Assembly: GCF_000371925.1 (NCBI RefSeq)
Contig: NZ_AQVE01000003.1
Location: 1 to 64,000 of the forward strand
Reading direction: 5' to 3'
Source of the DNA: Thiolinea disciformis DSM 14473
Lineage (GTDB): Bacteria; Pseudomonadota; Gammaproteobacteria; Thiotrichales; Thiotrichaceae
DNA: 64,000 nucleotides
The notes below the pieces were generated by a model. It worked only from the letters and a program-made list of their open reading frames with translations, was not told the origin of the DNA and searched no databases. Below, piece by piece: positions 45,733-55,180 of this stretch. Made by a program: the position numbers and the translations under genes. Each line of letters begins with the position of its first letter. The stretch's first letter is position 1.

Positions 45733-45992
45733 GTTATCTACTCCTGGTTTGGCGGATGAACCACCATTTATCAATCCCAAGTTAGCTTGCTAACTTAAGA
45801 AGGAAACAGCGCCCCAAACCAGTTACTGACTCGGGAAACGCCATCTGCGCAGGTTCTCTACATGAATCATGCAGAACCATTAAGTCTCTTAAGACGCCTG
45901 CGGTCTTTGACGACATACAACCTTGTATATCTATGTGCCTTGCGGCAACTCACATCCTTGTGAGCTGAGATTCGGGCTTAAGCCCAAAAGGA
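45733..45992 (-). promoter_or_regulatory. rplJ leader region, likely L10-responsive
   Basis: 260 bases between rplA and rplJ with several inverted repeats, such as CTCACA-TCCT-TGTGAG (45949-45964) and GTTAGC-TT-GCTAAC (45781-45794), and GGTTCT/AGAACC near 45853-45879. Position and size match the known L10 leader of proteobacteria; the binding motif itself was not proved by eye. Confidence 0.55.
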
Positions 45993-46688
45993 TTAATAAG
46001 ACAAGCTGTTTTGATCAACCTTGATGCCAGGGCCCATCGTGGTAGAAACCGCGATGCTCTTCATGTAGATACCCTTAGCGGTTGATGGCTTAATCTTAAC
46101 AAGATCGGTCAATACAGCAGTTAAGTTCTGTACTAATGCATCTGTACCAAAACTGACATTGCCGATAGAGCAATGAATAATGCCTGCTTTATCAGTACGA
46201 TAAACGGCTTGACCTGATTTAGCATTCTTTACGGCTTCAGCCACGTTAGGGGTTACAGTGCCCACTTTTGGGTTAGGCATTAAACCGCGTGGGCCTAAGA
46301 TTTGACCTAATTGGCCGACCACACGCATCGCATCTGGGCTTGCGATAACGCGGTCAAAATCCATGAAGCCGCCTTTAATTTGCGCTGCTAAATCGTCCAT
46401 ACCCACGATATCCGCACCAGCCGCCTTAGCAGCTTCCGCATTCGGGCCTTGGGTGAAAACAGCCACACGCACAGTTTTCCCATTACCATTTGGCAATACG
46501 GTAGAACCACGCACAACTTGGTCTGATTTACGGGGGTCAACACCTAAATTAATAGAGACGTCAACACTTTCGACGAATTTAGCAGCAGGCAAAGATTTCA
46601 ATAAATCAAAAGCTTCGCTGATACCGTAAGATTTAGTGCTATCTAATTTTTCACTGACAGCTTTTTGGCGCTTAGTTAATTTAGCCAT
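45993..46688 (-). CDS. rplA: 50S ribosomal protein L1
   Basis: L1-stalk protein that helps release E-site tRNA; in E. coli it represses the rplK-rplA operon. 231 residues; signature [21 protein letters not shown] near 123-143. Its start shares one base with the rplK stop (TAATG). Confidence 0.98.
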   Translation of the reverse strand: MAKLTKRQKAVSEKLDSTKSYGISEAFDLLKSLPAAKFVESVDVSINLGVDPRKSDQVVRGSTVLPNGNGKTVRVAVFTQGPNAEAAKAAGADIVGMDDLAAQIKGGFMDFDRVIASPDAMRVVGQLGQILGPRGLMPNPKVGTVTPNVAEAVKNAKSGQAVYRTDKAGIIHCSIGNVSFGTDALVQNLTAVLTDLVKIKPSTAKGIYMKSIAVSTTMGPGIKVDQNSLSY

Positions 46689-47119
46689 TATACGCCCTCC
46701 ACGTCTAAGCCCATACTACGCGCAGTACCTGCGATAGTACGAACAGCAGCTTCTAAACTGGCTGCACTCAAATCTGGCTCTTTTGCTTTAGCGATATCTT
46801 CTAATTGTTGGCGTGTTACCTTACCCACTTTTTCAGTGTTAGGACGCTTACTACCTGATTTTAGACCTAAAGCCTTTTTCAACAAGACTGAGGCTGGTGG
46901 TGTTTTAGTGATGAAGGTAAAACTTTTATCACTATACACAGTAATAACAACAGGAATTGGCAATCCCACTTCCATGCTTTGTGTAGCAGCGTTGAAAGCT
47001 TTGCAAAACTCCATAATATTCACACCTTTTTGGCCTAATGCAGGACCAACTGGTGGACTTGGATTAGCTTTACCCGCTGCGACTTGCAGCTTGATATAAC
47101 CCGTAACTTTTTTTGCCAT
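46688..47119 (-). CDS. rplK: 50S ribosomal protein L11
   Basis: GTPase-centre protein needed for RelA activation. 143 residues; N-terminal [23 protein letters not shown] near 6-28 (Pro-rich switch) and C-terminal RNA-binding domain ending [13 protein letters not shown]. Overlaps rplA by one base and follows nusG after 52 bases. Confidence 0.98.
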   Translation of the reverse strand: MAKKVTGYIKLQVAAGKANPSPPVGPALGQKGVNIMEFCKAFNAATQSMEVGLPIPVVITVYSDKSFTFITKTPPASVLLKKALGLKSGSKRPNTEKVGKVTRQQLEDIAKAKEPDLSAASLEAAVRTIAGTARSMGLDVEGV

Positions 47120-47171
47120 GATAAACTACCTATATGGGTGCAAACGCCTTACGGCTCCCCGTGTGAAAGAA

Positions 47172-47705
47172 TCAGGTCTTTTCGACTTGATAGAATTCCA
47201 ACTCAACCGGTGTTGAACGCCCGAAGATTTGTACCGCGACTAATAAACGACTTTTTTCGTAATTAACTTCTTCAACAACACCATTAAAATCTTTAAATGG
47301 CCCATCATTAACGCGTACTACTTCGCCTGCATCAAATAACACTTTAGGACGTGGCTTATCCACACCCTCTTCAACGCGGCGTAAAATATTATCCACTTCT
47401 TTTTGAGTAATGGGTGCTGGTTTATCGTTAGAGCCACCAATGAAGCCTAATACGCGATTGGTATCTTTCACCATGTGCCAAGTATCGTCGTTCATTTCCA
47501 TCTCGACTAATACATAACCCGGGAAGAATTTCCGCTCACTACGACGCTTCTGACCTTCACGCATTTCAACGACTTCTTCGGTAGGAACCAGAATGTCACC
47601 GAATTGGTCTTCCATCCCGAAGCGCTTAACGCGCTCTTTGAGGGAGCGCTGAACCTGCCCTTCAAAACCAGAGAAGGCCTGGACTACATACCAACGCTTG
47701 GCCAT
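47172..47705 (-). CDS. nusG: Transcription antitermination factor NusG
   Basis: Binds RNA polymerase and links it to Rho or to the ribosome through S10. 177 residues: NGN domain from [13 protein letters not shown] to about 115 and C-terminal KOW domain with [17 protein letters not shown]. One base separates it from secE. Confidence 0.98.
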   Translation of the reverse strand: MAKRWYVVQAFSGFEGQVQRSLKERVKRFGMEDQFGDILVPTEEVVEMREGQKRRSERKFFPGYVLVEMEMNDDTWHMVKDTNRVLGFIGGSNDKPAPITQKEVDNILRRVEEGVDKPRPKVLFDAGEVVRVNDGPFKDFNGVVEEVNYEKSRLLVAVQIFGRSTPVELEFYQVEKT

Positions 47706-47706
47706 G

Positions 47707-48105
47707 TTAGCTCCCTAGTAATGTCTTAATACCCCAACCTAGTAGCATATCAACTAGCCAGAGGAAAATAGATAGGATGGTAACAATTACCATAACCATT
47801 AAGGTAGTTTGCAAGGTTTCAGCACGCGTAGGCCAAACCATTTTGCGGACTTCGTTGCGAGAGTCTTTTAAGAATCCAAGAAGCTGGACACCTTTAGCGG
47901 TTTGCAGGGCAATAAATCCAGCAATTCCAACCACAGCCAAGAGCCCCAGCACTCGGAAAAAGACGGAGACTGGCTCACCCTGCCACGTTTCAAAGAAATA
48001 AAAGCCAACGATACCACCGAGTAATAATAGTACTGCAATGACTAATTTAATAGTATCTAAGCTAGATGAGGGTGTTGCTTGCTGCTGATCGACTTTTGAA
48101 GACAT
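47707..48105 (-). CDS. secE: Preprotein translocase subunit SecE
   Basis: Clamp subunit of the SecYEG channel. 132 residues from the ATG at 48105 (MSSKVDQQQ); the open frame upstream runs into tRNA-Trp and is not coding. Three hydrophobic segments (about 16-32, 42-60 and 98-122) as in gammaproteobacteria, with the conserved [18 protein letters not shown] before the last helix. The ribosome-binding site is weak. Confidence 0.95.
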   Translation of the reverse strand: MSSKVDQQQATPSSSLDTIKLVIAVLLLLGGIVGFYFFETWQGEPVSVFFRVLGLLAVVGIAGFIALQTAKGVQLLGFLKDSRNEVRKMVWPTRAETLQTTLMVMVIVTILSIFLWLVDMLLGWGIKTLLGS

Positions 48106-48196
48106 AATATTTGGATACAACCTGCATAGCCGAAATGACTTTGCACAAAATGAATTAATGAAGAAGTAGCTTTTGTGCAAAACCATCTCAAAGAGA

Positions 48197-48272
48197 TGGC
48201 AGGGCAAGAGGGACTCGAACCCCCAACCGACGGTTTTGGAAACCGTAACTCTACCAATTGAGCTATTGCCCT
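48197..48272 (-). tRNA. tRNA-Trp (CCA anticodon)
   Basis: Complete cloverleaf on the minus strand: acceptor AGGGCAA/TTGCCCT, anticodon arm ACGGTTTCCAAAACCGT with CCA, T-arm GTTCGAGTCCC, discriminator G and an encoded CCA end. It lies between tuf and secE, a common position in gammaproteobacteria. Confidence 0.95.
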
Positions 48273-48286
48273 GTAAAACGATGCCA

Positions 48287-48307
48287 TGGGAGTGAATTTC
48301 ACTCCCA
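48287..48307 (-). terminator. Hairpin after tuf
   Basis: GGGAGTG, five-base loop, CACTCCC (48288-48306) between tuf and tRNA-Trp. A T-run (CGTTTTAC) follows only after about eight bases, so it may be a weak terminator or a processing signal. Confidence 0.5.
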
Positions 48308-48324
48308 AGCAGATTGCTTATAGA

Positions 48325-49515
48325 TTAAGCAACAATCTTAGCTACAACGCCCGCGCCAACTGTACGACCGCCTTCACGAATCGCAAAACGCAAACCTTCT
48401 TCCATCGCAATTGGATTGATTAAGGTAATAGTCATTTTTACGTTGTCACCTGGCATTACCATTTCAACACCAGATGGTAATTCACAAGCACCAGTTACGT
48501 CAGTAGTACGGAAGTAGAACTGTGGACGATAACCATTAAAGAATGGAGTATGGCGACCACCTTCTTCTTTTGACAAAACGTAAACTTCTGCTTCAAATTT
48601 ATTGTGTGGCTTAATGGTACCTGGCTTGCACAGTACTTGACCACGCTCAACGTCGTCACGCTTAGTACCACGTAACAATAAACCCACGTTGTCGCCTGCT
48701 TGACCTTGATCCAATAACTTACGGAACATTTCAACGCCAGTTACTGTAGTGCTTTGGGTATCACGAATACCAACAATCTCAACCGTCTCACCAACCTTGA
48801 TTACACCACGTTCGATACGACCGGTTACAACGGTTCCACGACCAGAGATAGAGAATACGTCTTCAACGGGCATTAAGAATGCACCATCAATCGCACGCTC
48901 TGGTTCAGGAATATAAGTATCCAGTGCTTTAATCAACTCACCAATGGCTGGTTCGCCAATAGGTGATTGGTCACCTTCTAATGCTTTTAAGGCAGAGCCT
49001 TTAATAATTGGTGTGTCATCGCCTGGGAATTCATAGCTAGACAACAGCTCACGAATTTCCATTTCAACTAATTCTAACAACTCTTCATCGTCAACCATGT
49101 CACATTTGTTCATGAATACAACGATGTAAGGAACACCTACTTGACGAGACAATAGAATGTGTTCACGCGTTTGTGGCATCGGGCCGTCGGCAGCTGAGCA
49201 AACCAGAATAGCGCCGTCCATCTGTGCAGCACCCGTAATCATGTTCTTGACATAGTCAGCATGACCTGGGCAGTCAACGTGCGCATAGTGACGAGCTTCT
49301 GACTCGTATTCTACGTGTGCAGTTGAAATAGTAATACCACGCGCTTTCTCTTCTGGAGCCGCGTCAATTTGGTCGTAAGCTTTTGCTTCACCGCCAAATT
49401 TACGAGATTGCACTACAGTCAGTGCTGCTGTGAGCGTCGTTTTGCCGTGATCAACGTGACCGATAGTACCTACGTTTACGTGCGGCTTATTACGCTCAAA
49501 TTTGCTTTTTGCCAT
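48325..49515 (-). CDS. tuf: Elongation factor Tu
   Basis: Delivers aminoacyl-tRNA to the ribosome as a GTP complex. 396 residues: G1 [14 protein letters not shown] at 19-32, effector loop [14 protein letters not shown] near 58-71, DCPGHADY near 81-88, NKCDM near 136-140. The phosphorylation-target Thr of the switch region (the Doc target in other species) lies in the conserved C-terminal part of domain I/III interface. Only tuf copy in the window, behind a tRNA cluster. Confidence 0.98.
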   Translation of the reverse strand: MAKSKFERNKPHVNVGTIGHVDHGKTTLTAALTVVQSRKFGGEAKAYDQIDAAPEEKARGITISTAHVEYESEARHYAHVDCPGHADYVKNMITGAAQMDGAILVCSAADGPMPQTREHILLSRQVGVPYIVVFMNKCDMVDDEELLELVEMEIRELLSSYEFPGDDTPIIKGSALKALEGDQSPIGEPAIGELIKALDTYIPEPERAIDGAFLMPVEDVFSISGRGTVVTGRIERGVIKVGETVEIVGIRDTQSTTVTGVEMFRKLLDQGQAGDNVGLLLRGTKRDDVERGQVLCKPGTIKPHNKFEAEVYVLSKEEGGRHTPFFNGYRPQFYFRTTDVTGACELPSGVEMVMPGDNVKMTITLINPIAMEEGLRFAIREGGRTVGAGVVAKIVA

Positions 49516-49556
49516 TGGATTAACACCCCGTTAATGCTTCAACTTAACTTAGTAAC

Positions 49557-49632
<76 letters not shown>

Positions 49633-49672
49633 TTAAACTTTTTAAATAAACCCAGCCTTTTATATATACGAG

Positions 49673-49746
<74 letters not shown>

Positions 49747-49793
49747 TTAAACCTCAGGCAATTAGCGCTATGCGCACGCCACGATTCAAGGAA

Positions 49794-49878
<85 letters not shown>

Positions 49879-49894
49879 GACTGGAAAGGCGTGC

Positions 49895-49923
49895 ATTTTG
49901 ATTTAAGCGCCACCTAAAGTCAA
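49895..49923 (-). promoter_or_regulatory. Predicted promoter of the tRNA-tuf operon
   Basis: Minus strand TTGACT (49918-49923), exactly 17 bases, CAAAAT (49895-49900), then GCACGCC discriminator, a stringent-type stable RNA promoter. It starts transcription just before tRNA-Tyr. Confidence 0.7.
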
Positions 49924-49951
49924 CGGTTTAAACAAGATTTTTTACGAAAAA

Positions 49952-52900
49952 CTACTTCCCAAATGGACCTTTATTACTATCTATTTTATAGATCAAGTCA
50001 AAGCTTTGGTCTTCAGCACCACTGGCAGCTTCCAACCGTAAGCGTTTATTGAATTCATAAGTTACTGCTGCTTTTTGCAAAGAATCAAATAAGCCCACCA
50101 TGTATTTGACGTAAAGTTTAGGACCTAAGCGCTTGCCTAAAGCCAACTCACTTTGCTTATAGTCGCCATTATTCGCTTTTATATTAACATCATCAAGACC
50201 TAATTTACTGCCAATGCCCTGAGCCAAGGTCTCACCACCCGATACGCCAAGTGCTGTAACGGCTTTCATCAATAACTCAGATTGATTTCCGGAGGAAACT
50301 CCCGACAAAGCACGCCCTGTTACCAGATAGCTTAAGGTATCGCTTTGACTTTGTGAGGGATTGGAGAATAACACCGATTCAGGCTGTTGAATCGTCCCCC
50401 CCAATGTTAAACCGACGGTCAAGTTTTCGTCTTCAATTTTACGCGTAGCCCGCACATCCAGACCCGGATTATCCAAAGGCCCATTAAAGATTACGCGCCC
50501 ACGTTCAATTTTCAAATCTTGACCATAGGAGTTATAAACGCCCTCGACGACGTTCAAAGAGCCTTCGCCGACAATATCCTGCTTATTCATTAATAAGCGC
50601 ATACGTCCTGCTAAACGCGCATCCAAGCCAAAGGCATTGAGACGCACTTTTTCTCCTAATTCGACAATGACCTCAGGTCGAATTTCAATCCCTGAATCCT
50701 TACTATTTAATCCACCTGTACCCAGTTTACCTTTCGCTTCTCCATCGATAGGCTGGCCTTTGCGCACAATAACGATGTCGTCTGAGCGTTTTTTGGCATT
50801 GGTGGGCAATTGGCGCAAATTGATGCTGCCTTCAGGAATTTTGACTGTACCTGTAATATCGACTACTTTAGGCGTTGCGAGAATACGCAAATCGGGAGAA
50901 GCCTGCGCTTGCACCTCGTAGGTATTCATTAGCAATAAATGATTACCTTGTAAACGTACATCCGCCTGCCAATTGGGTAACTGTGCTAAATCCAAAAAAC
51001 CTGTGGCATTAAGTAAGCCATCACCCGCACGCAAAGAGCCTTTTAGGTTTAGACGCTTGCCTTGTGGTACGACCGCTAAATTAACCGCCTCAAAACGCGC
51101 ACCGGTTTCAGGCAAATACAACGAAGCATCCTTCAAGTTCGCCTGACCCATAATCTGTGGATTATTGAGCGTACCATTCACACGCACATCAGCCGTGATC
51201 TGCCCTTTTAAATCATCGACTTGCGGCGATAATTGTTCTAGCCACTTAATATCGGGAATATTTAAGGTCAGTTGCCCATCGACACGAGCAGGCTGATTAC
51301 CCTGCGCCAAGTTCATACGGCCATTAGCACGCAACTGCCCTCGCCCAACAATATCCAATTGCGCATCTAATACGGCAGTCTGGTCATTTAGCTGCACATT
51401 GGCACGCGCATTGGTGTAATTCAGCACTTCAAGGCGACCATTACTGCCTAAGGTTACTGTGCTATCAGGGAATTGTAGATCAGCACGTCCACTTAAACGC
51501 CCACCCCGCTGGCTGACTTGATAGGTCCCATTGACCACACCTGCCACTTGTACGTTAGATGGTATAAACGGCTTAGCCATATTTAGCGGCACTTGCTGCA
51601 AACTACCATTCGCTTGCAATCCAGCTTGAGCTGACCAATCGGTTTTAGCGCAGAGACGTGCATTTTGCTGATTAGCTAAACACGCTTCGGAACTATTGAA
51701 AGTATTAGGCGAGAGGCTAAGAGTAATGGGATTAGTCAGCTGCCAATTACCGGCTGGAGTATCCCGCAAGGACAAAGACTGTAATGAGCCACGCCATAAT
51801 TGCCCTTGCAGACTGCCCGTGGCGCGCAAATCCGCTTTACCTTCTTTGTGGGTCAAACCTAAGTTCAAACTATGATTTTGCAAGCTGCCCTGCACTACAA
51901 AATCCAGCGCATTTAATAGATTACTACCCTGTTGCAGATTGGAGGCGGTGCCACGCAAATCATATTGCCCTGCATTTTGCCGTGCTTGTACATCTAACTT
52001 CCCTAAGCGCAAGTCTTGGTATGCTAGATTCGCCCCCTGCAAATGCCCTTGCACATCAGGTTGCGATAAAATGCCGCGCACCACACCCTCACCTTGTAAA
52101 CTCCCTGCCAGTCCTGGCCAAGCTTGAGCTAAATTCGGGGCATTAATGCGCCACGTTAAATTAAAAGGCTCGCTTGCTTGCCCACTGGCCTCAAGACGAT
52201 TATCCCCTGCCATGACTGACAAGTTTTGCACATTAATTTTTTGACCCGCTACTTGAATCGTCCCTGTTGCACTAAGTGGCCGCCCCTCAATTTGTCCATT
52301 TATACGCGCAATAGCCAGTTCAAAATTTTTCCCATCAATCGTGCCATTAAAGCGACCATTACCTTGTAGGCTGCCACGTAGAGAGGGATAGAGTTGAGTG
52401 AAATTACGCGCATCAACATCCCAATCTACACCTACCGTTTGACCGGCATTACCATTCAAGCGAATGCGATTCTGGCCCACATCAACGATCAAATTCTGGG
52501 CTGAAATTTGTTTATCACGTAATTTTACTTGCCCTGTAGCGGCCAGTGGATAACCTTGCACCTGCCCAGCTAAGTCATTAATGCGCAGCGCAACACGTGA
52601 ACCATCCAAGACACCTTGTGCATTACCAGAACCTTTCACACTGCCTTGCAATTGAGGGTCAATTTCACTCAAATTCTTCGCATCGATCACCCAATCAATG
52701 CCTTTAGCCTCATCGGCAACCCCATTCAATTGCAGGGTATTGCTACCAAAATTCACTAATAGATTTTTCGCACTCAGCAATTGATCACGCAAGCGCAGCT
52801 CACCTTGTGCTGACAGCGCATGACCTTGCAAACTGCCACTTAAAGTATCAATCCTTAAAGCGCCACGCGAGCCATCAACTAAACCTTGTGCATTACCCGA

Positions 52901-55180
52901 GCCTTTTAAGCTACCTTTTAGCTGTGGGGTAAGCTCACTCAGATTTTTCGCATCTATGACCCAATCAACACCCTTCGCCTCATCTGCTACACCGTTAAGC
53001 TGTACGAAATTACTCCCCACATTAAGCTTTAGGTCTTTAGCGCTAATAACCTGATCGCGCAAACGTAGCTCACCCTGAGCTGACAAGCTGCGTCCCTGCA
53101 AACTACCCGCTAATTCGGCGATTTTTAAATTAACCCGTGAGCCATCCAACAATAATTGTGCATTCCCAGTGCCCACTAATTTGCCACGCACTTGAGGATT
53201 GACTTGGCTTAAATTACGAGCATCTAGCTTCCAGTCTAAACCTTTAGCTTCATCGGCCACGCCATCTAATTGAATACGATTATCGCCCAAACTTAATTGC
53301 AGTTGCTTGGCAGAAATAACTTTGTCGCGTAGGCGCACTTCACCGGTACCGCTAAGTGCTTGACCTTTAAATTTTCCCTCTAATTGCTCAATTTTGAGAG
53401 CAACACGTGAACCATCCAGCAAACCTTGCGCATTTCCAGAGCCTTTGAGATGGCCTGTTAAACCTGCTTGCAATTGACTTAAATTCTTCGCATCAAGCTG
53501 CCAGTTGATACCCTGCTTTTCATCCGCCACGCCGTTGAGTTGTATACGGTTATCGCCAATATCCACCTGCAGGTCTTGTGTGGACAGTAATTTATCCGCT
53601 AAACGCACTTGCCCTGTTGCTTTGATAGGATAACCTTGCACTGCGCCTTGTAGCTCTTTTATTTGTAAGGCTAAGCGTGAGCCATCCATTAAACCCTGTG
53701 CATTGCCCGCGCCTTTCAAATTACCTTTTAATTCCGGCGCCAATTGGCTAAGATTTTTCGCCTCTAAAACCCAATTAATCCCTTGGCTTTCATCCGCAAC
53801 ACCATCCAATTGAATACGGTTATCGCCCACATTGACTTGCAAAGCCTGTGTACTTAGCACGTTGTCTTTAAGGCTTAATCCACCTTGCGCCAGAACAGGA
53901 TAGTTCTGAACTTTACCTGTTAGCTCAGTAATAGACAGCGCAAACTGTGAGCCATCAATCTTACCCGATAGCTTACCTCTGCCTGCCAACTGTCCTTTTA
54001 GTTCTGGTGCTAACTCTGCAAGCTTGGGCGCATCCAATTCCCAGTTAACACTTAAATCCTGCTCCACCGAGCCAGTCGCTTTTAAACGATTCGAACCGAT
54101 CAAGGCATCCAAAGCTTTTACCACCAAGGCTTGATTGGCTAAATCACCTTCAAAACTAGCCTTAATCGGATGGTCATGTACTTGGCCTGATACATCGGTA
54201 ATGTGGAGATGAACGACGGGACCAGAAGGTTCTAAACGACCTTGAGTGATTAGCTCTGTATTAAGTAAGCCGATAGCTTCGGGACTAAAAATTTCAGGTT
54301 TAAGATTTTGGCCTTTAGCCTGAATATCCCACGCAAGTGTAGGAGTCCACGCTAAAGTGCCACTAGCATCAATATTGCCGGCTGCACCCAATAAATTAAC
54401 ACTATCCAAGGCAATTTTATCAAAGTCACCTTTACCCTTCGCTTGAATTTGATAGAGCGGATAAGTCGGATACTGCCAATCGCCCTTTACCTCAACTTGA
54501 TAATGAGGCAACTCGCCATTGGCATTTAGGGCTAATGCCCCCGTGCCAATACCTGCATTAATAGATTTAGCACTACCACTTAAACTAAAAGGATGGGGCT
54601 GAGTAAGCTTCATTTCGCCATTAAAGGATAACTTCAGATTGCCGCCCGTATCCACAAGCTCACCTGACAGTTCACTCAGCTTTAATGTCCCATTTTCATG
54701 AACAGCATTAAGGAGTACATCTTTGAAATGTAAGGTCAAATCCTGCTTCACAATAATCAGCTCCTTAACCTTAGCTTGTTGCACCGCCAAGTTAGGGATA
54801 TGAATATCGGGAATAACCAAAGGCCCATCATTACCTTGGGGCAGATTGATCGTTAATTGCTCGATTTCGAGATTTTTGACCGTAAAATGCGCAGGCCAGC
54901 GTTTTTCAATATTGGCTTTAACATTGACCTGATTGGCCGCGACTTTAATGCCCTTGTCTTTATCTTCCCAAACAAAGCCTTGCGCTTGAATGGAATCTAG
55001 CAAACTACCTTGTACGCCCTCAACCGTTAAGCCGGGCACCACACGCTCAGCGGTTCGCACAATGAGACCGCTGCCCGTTTGTGTCACAGATAAAACGACT
55101 ATCCCCCCTGCCAATAGCAAGAACACCACGACTAGCGCAATCAGCGGGTGAACAATCAGATACCTGAACCACTTGTTCAC
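49952..55180 (-). CDS. tamB: Translocation and assembly module subunit TamB
   Basis: Long inner-membrane-anchored AsmA-like protein that bridges the periplasm to TamA and takes part in phospholipid transport and outer-membrane protein assembly. 1742 residues: N-terminal signal anchor at about 7-30, a beta-rich taco-shaped body, and the conserved C-terminal DUF490 domain (RGRVIFNGPLDNPGLDVRA and LSYLVTGRALSG). Residues 400-1029 are seven near-identical tandem units of 90 residues, making the protein longer than E. coli TamB (1259). Its ATG overlaps tamA by four bases. Confidence 0.95.
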   Translation of the reverse strand: MNKWFRYLIVHPLIALVVVFLLLAGGIVVLSVTQTGSGLIVRTAERVVPGLTVEGVQGSLLDSIQAQGFVWEDKDKGIKVAANQVNVKANIEKRWPAHFTVKNLEIEQLTINLPQGNDGPLVIPDIHIPNLAVQQAKVKELIIVKQDLTLHFKDVLLNAVHENGTLKLSELSGELVDTGGNLKLSFNGEMKLTQPHPFSLSGSAKSINAGIGTGALALNANGELPHYQVEVKGDWQYPTYPLYQIQAKGKGDFDKIALDSVNLLGAAGNIDASGTLAWTPTLAWDIQAKGQNLKPEIFSPEAIGLLNTELITQGRLEPSGPVVHLHITDVSGQVHDHPIKASFEGDLANQALVVKALDALIGSNRLKATGSVEQDLSVNWELDAPKLAELAPELKGQLAGRGKLSGKIDGSQFALSITELTGKVQNYPVLAQGGLSLKDNVLSTQALQVNVGDNRIQLDGVADESQGINWVLEAKNLSQLAPELKGNLKGAGNAQGLMDGSRLALQIKELQGAVQGYPIKATGQVRLADKLLSTQDLQVDIGDNRIQLNGVADEKQGINWQLDAKNLSQLQAGLTGHLKGSGNAQGLLDGSRVALKIEQLEGKFKGQALSGTGEVRLRDKVISAKQLQLSLGDNRIQLDGVADEAKGLDWKLDARNLSQVNPQVRGKLVGTGNAQLLLDGSRVNLKIAELAGSLQGRSLSAQGELRLRDQVISAKDLKLNVGSNFVQLNGVADEAKGVDWVIDAKNLSELTPQLKGSLKGSGNAQGLVDGSRGALRIDTLSGSLQGHALSAQGELRLRDQLLSAKNLLVNFGSNTLQLNGVADEAKGIDWVIDAKNLSEIDPQLQGSVKGSGNAQGVLDGSRVALRINDLAGQVQGYPLAATGQVKLRDKQISAQNLIVDVGQNRIRLNGNAGQTVGVDWDVDARNFTQLYPSLRGSLQGNGRFNGTIDGKNFELAIARINGQIEGRPLSATGTIQVAGQKINVQNLSVMAGDNRLEASGQASEPFNLTWRINAPNLAQAWPGLAGSLQGEGVVRGILSQPDVQGHLQGANLAYQDLRLGKLDVQARQNAGQYDLRGTASNLQQGSNLLNALDFVVQGSLQNHSLNLGLTHKEGKADLRATGSLQGQLWRGSLQSLSLRDTPAGNWQLTNPITLSLSPNTFNSSEACLANQQNARLCAKTDWSAQAGLQANGSLQQVPLNMAKPFIPSNVQVAGVVNGTYQVSQRGGRLSGRADLQFPDSTVTLGSNGRLEVLNYTNARANVQLNDQTAVLDAQLDIVGRGQLRANGRMNLAQGNQPARVDGQLTLNIPDIKWLEQLSPQVDDLKGQITADVRVNGTLNNPQIMGQANLKDASLYLPETGARFEAVNLAVVPQGKRLNLKGSLRAGDGLLNATGFLDLAQLPNWQADVRLQGNHLLLMNTYEVQAQASPDLRILATPKVVDITGTVKIPEGSINLRQLPTNAKKRSDDIVIVRKGQPIDGEAKGKLGTGGLNSKDSGIEIRPEVIVELGEKVRLNAFGLDARLAGRMRLLMNKQDIVGEGSLNVVEGVYNSYGQDLKIERGRVIFNGPLDNPGLDVRATRKIEDENLTVGLTLGGTIQQPESVLFSNPSQSQSDTLSYLVTGRALSGVSSGNQSELLMKAVTALGVSGGETLAQGIGSKLGLDDVNIKANNGDYKQSELALGKRLGPKLYVKYMVGLFDSLQKAAVTYEFNKRLRLEAASGAEDQSFDLIYKIDSNKGPFGK
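52094..53983 (-). repeat. Seven tandem 270-bp units within tamB
   Basis: The motif DGSR (or DGSQ/DGKN) recurs with its Gly codon at 53951, 53681, 53411, 53141, 52871, 52601 and 52331, always exactly 270 bases apart. Each 90-residue unit runs GxGNAQGxxDGSR...LxGxxQGxxLxAxGxxxLRD...GDNRIQLNGVADE...W.LDAKNLSQ. Units 2-6 are the most alike; the first and seventh have diverged. Confidence 0.9.

Noticed and set aside
48106-48207. Upstream extension of secE
   Set aside because: The open frame runs into the 3' end of tRNA-Trp (CCA end at 48197); the family N-terminus begins at 48105.
52094-53983. Regular repeat array considered as CRISPR
   Set aside because: Units are 270 bp, continuous and in frame within tamB, with no spacer-repeat alternation.
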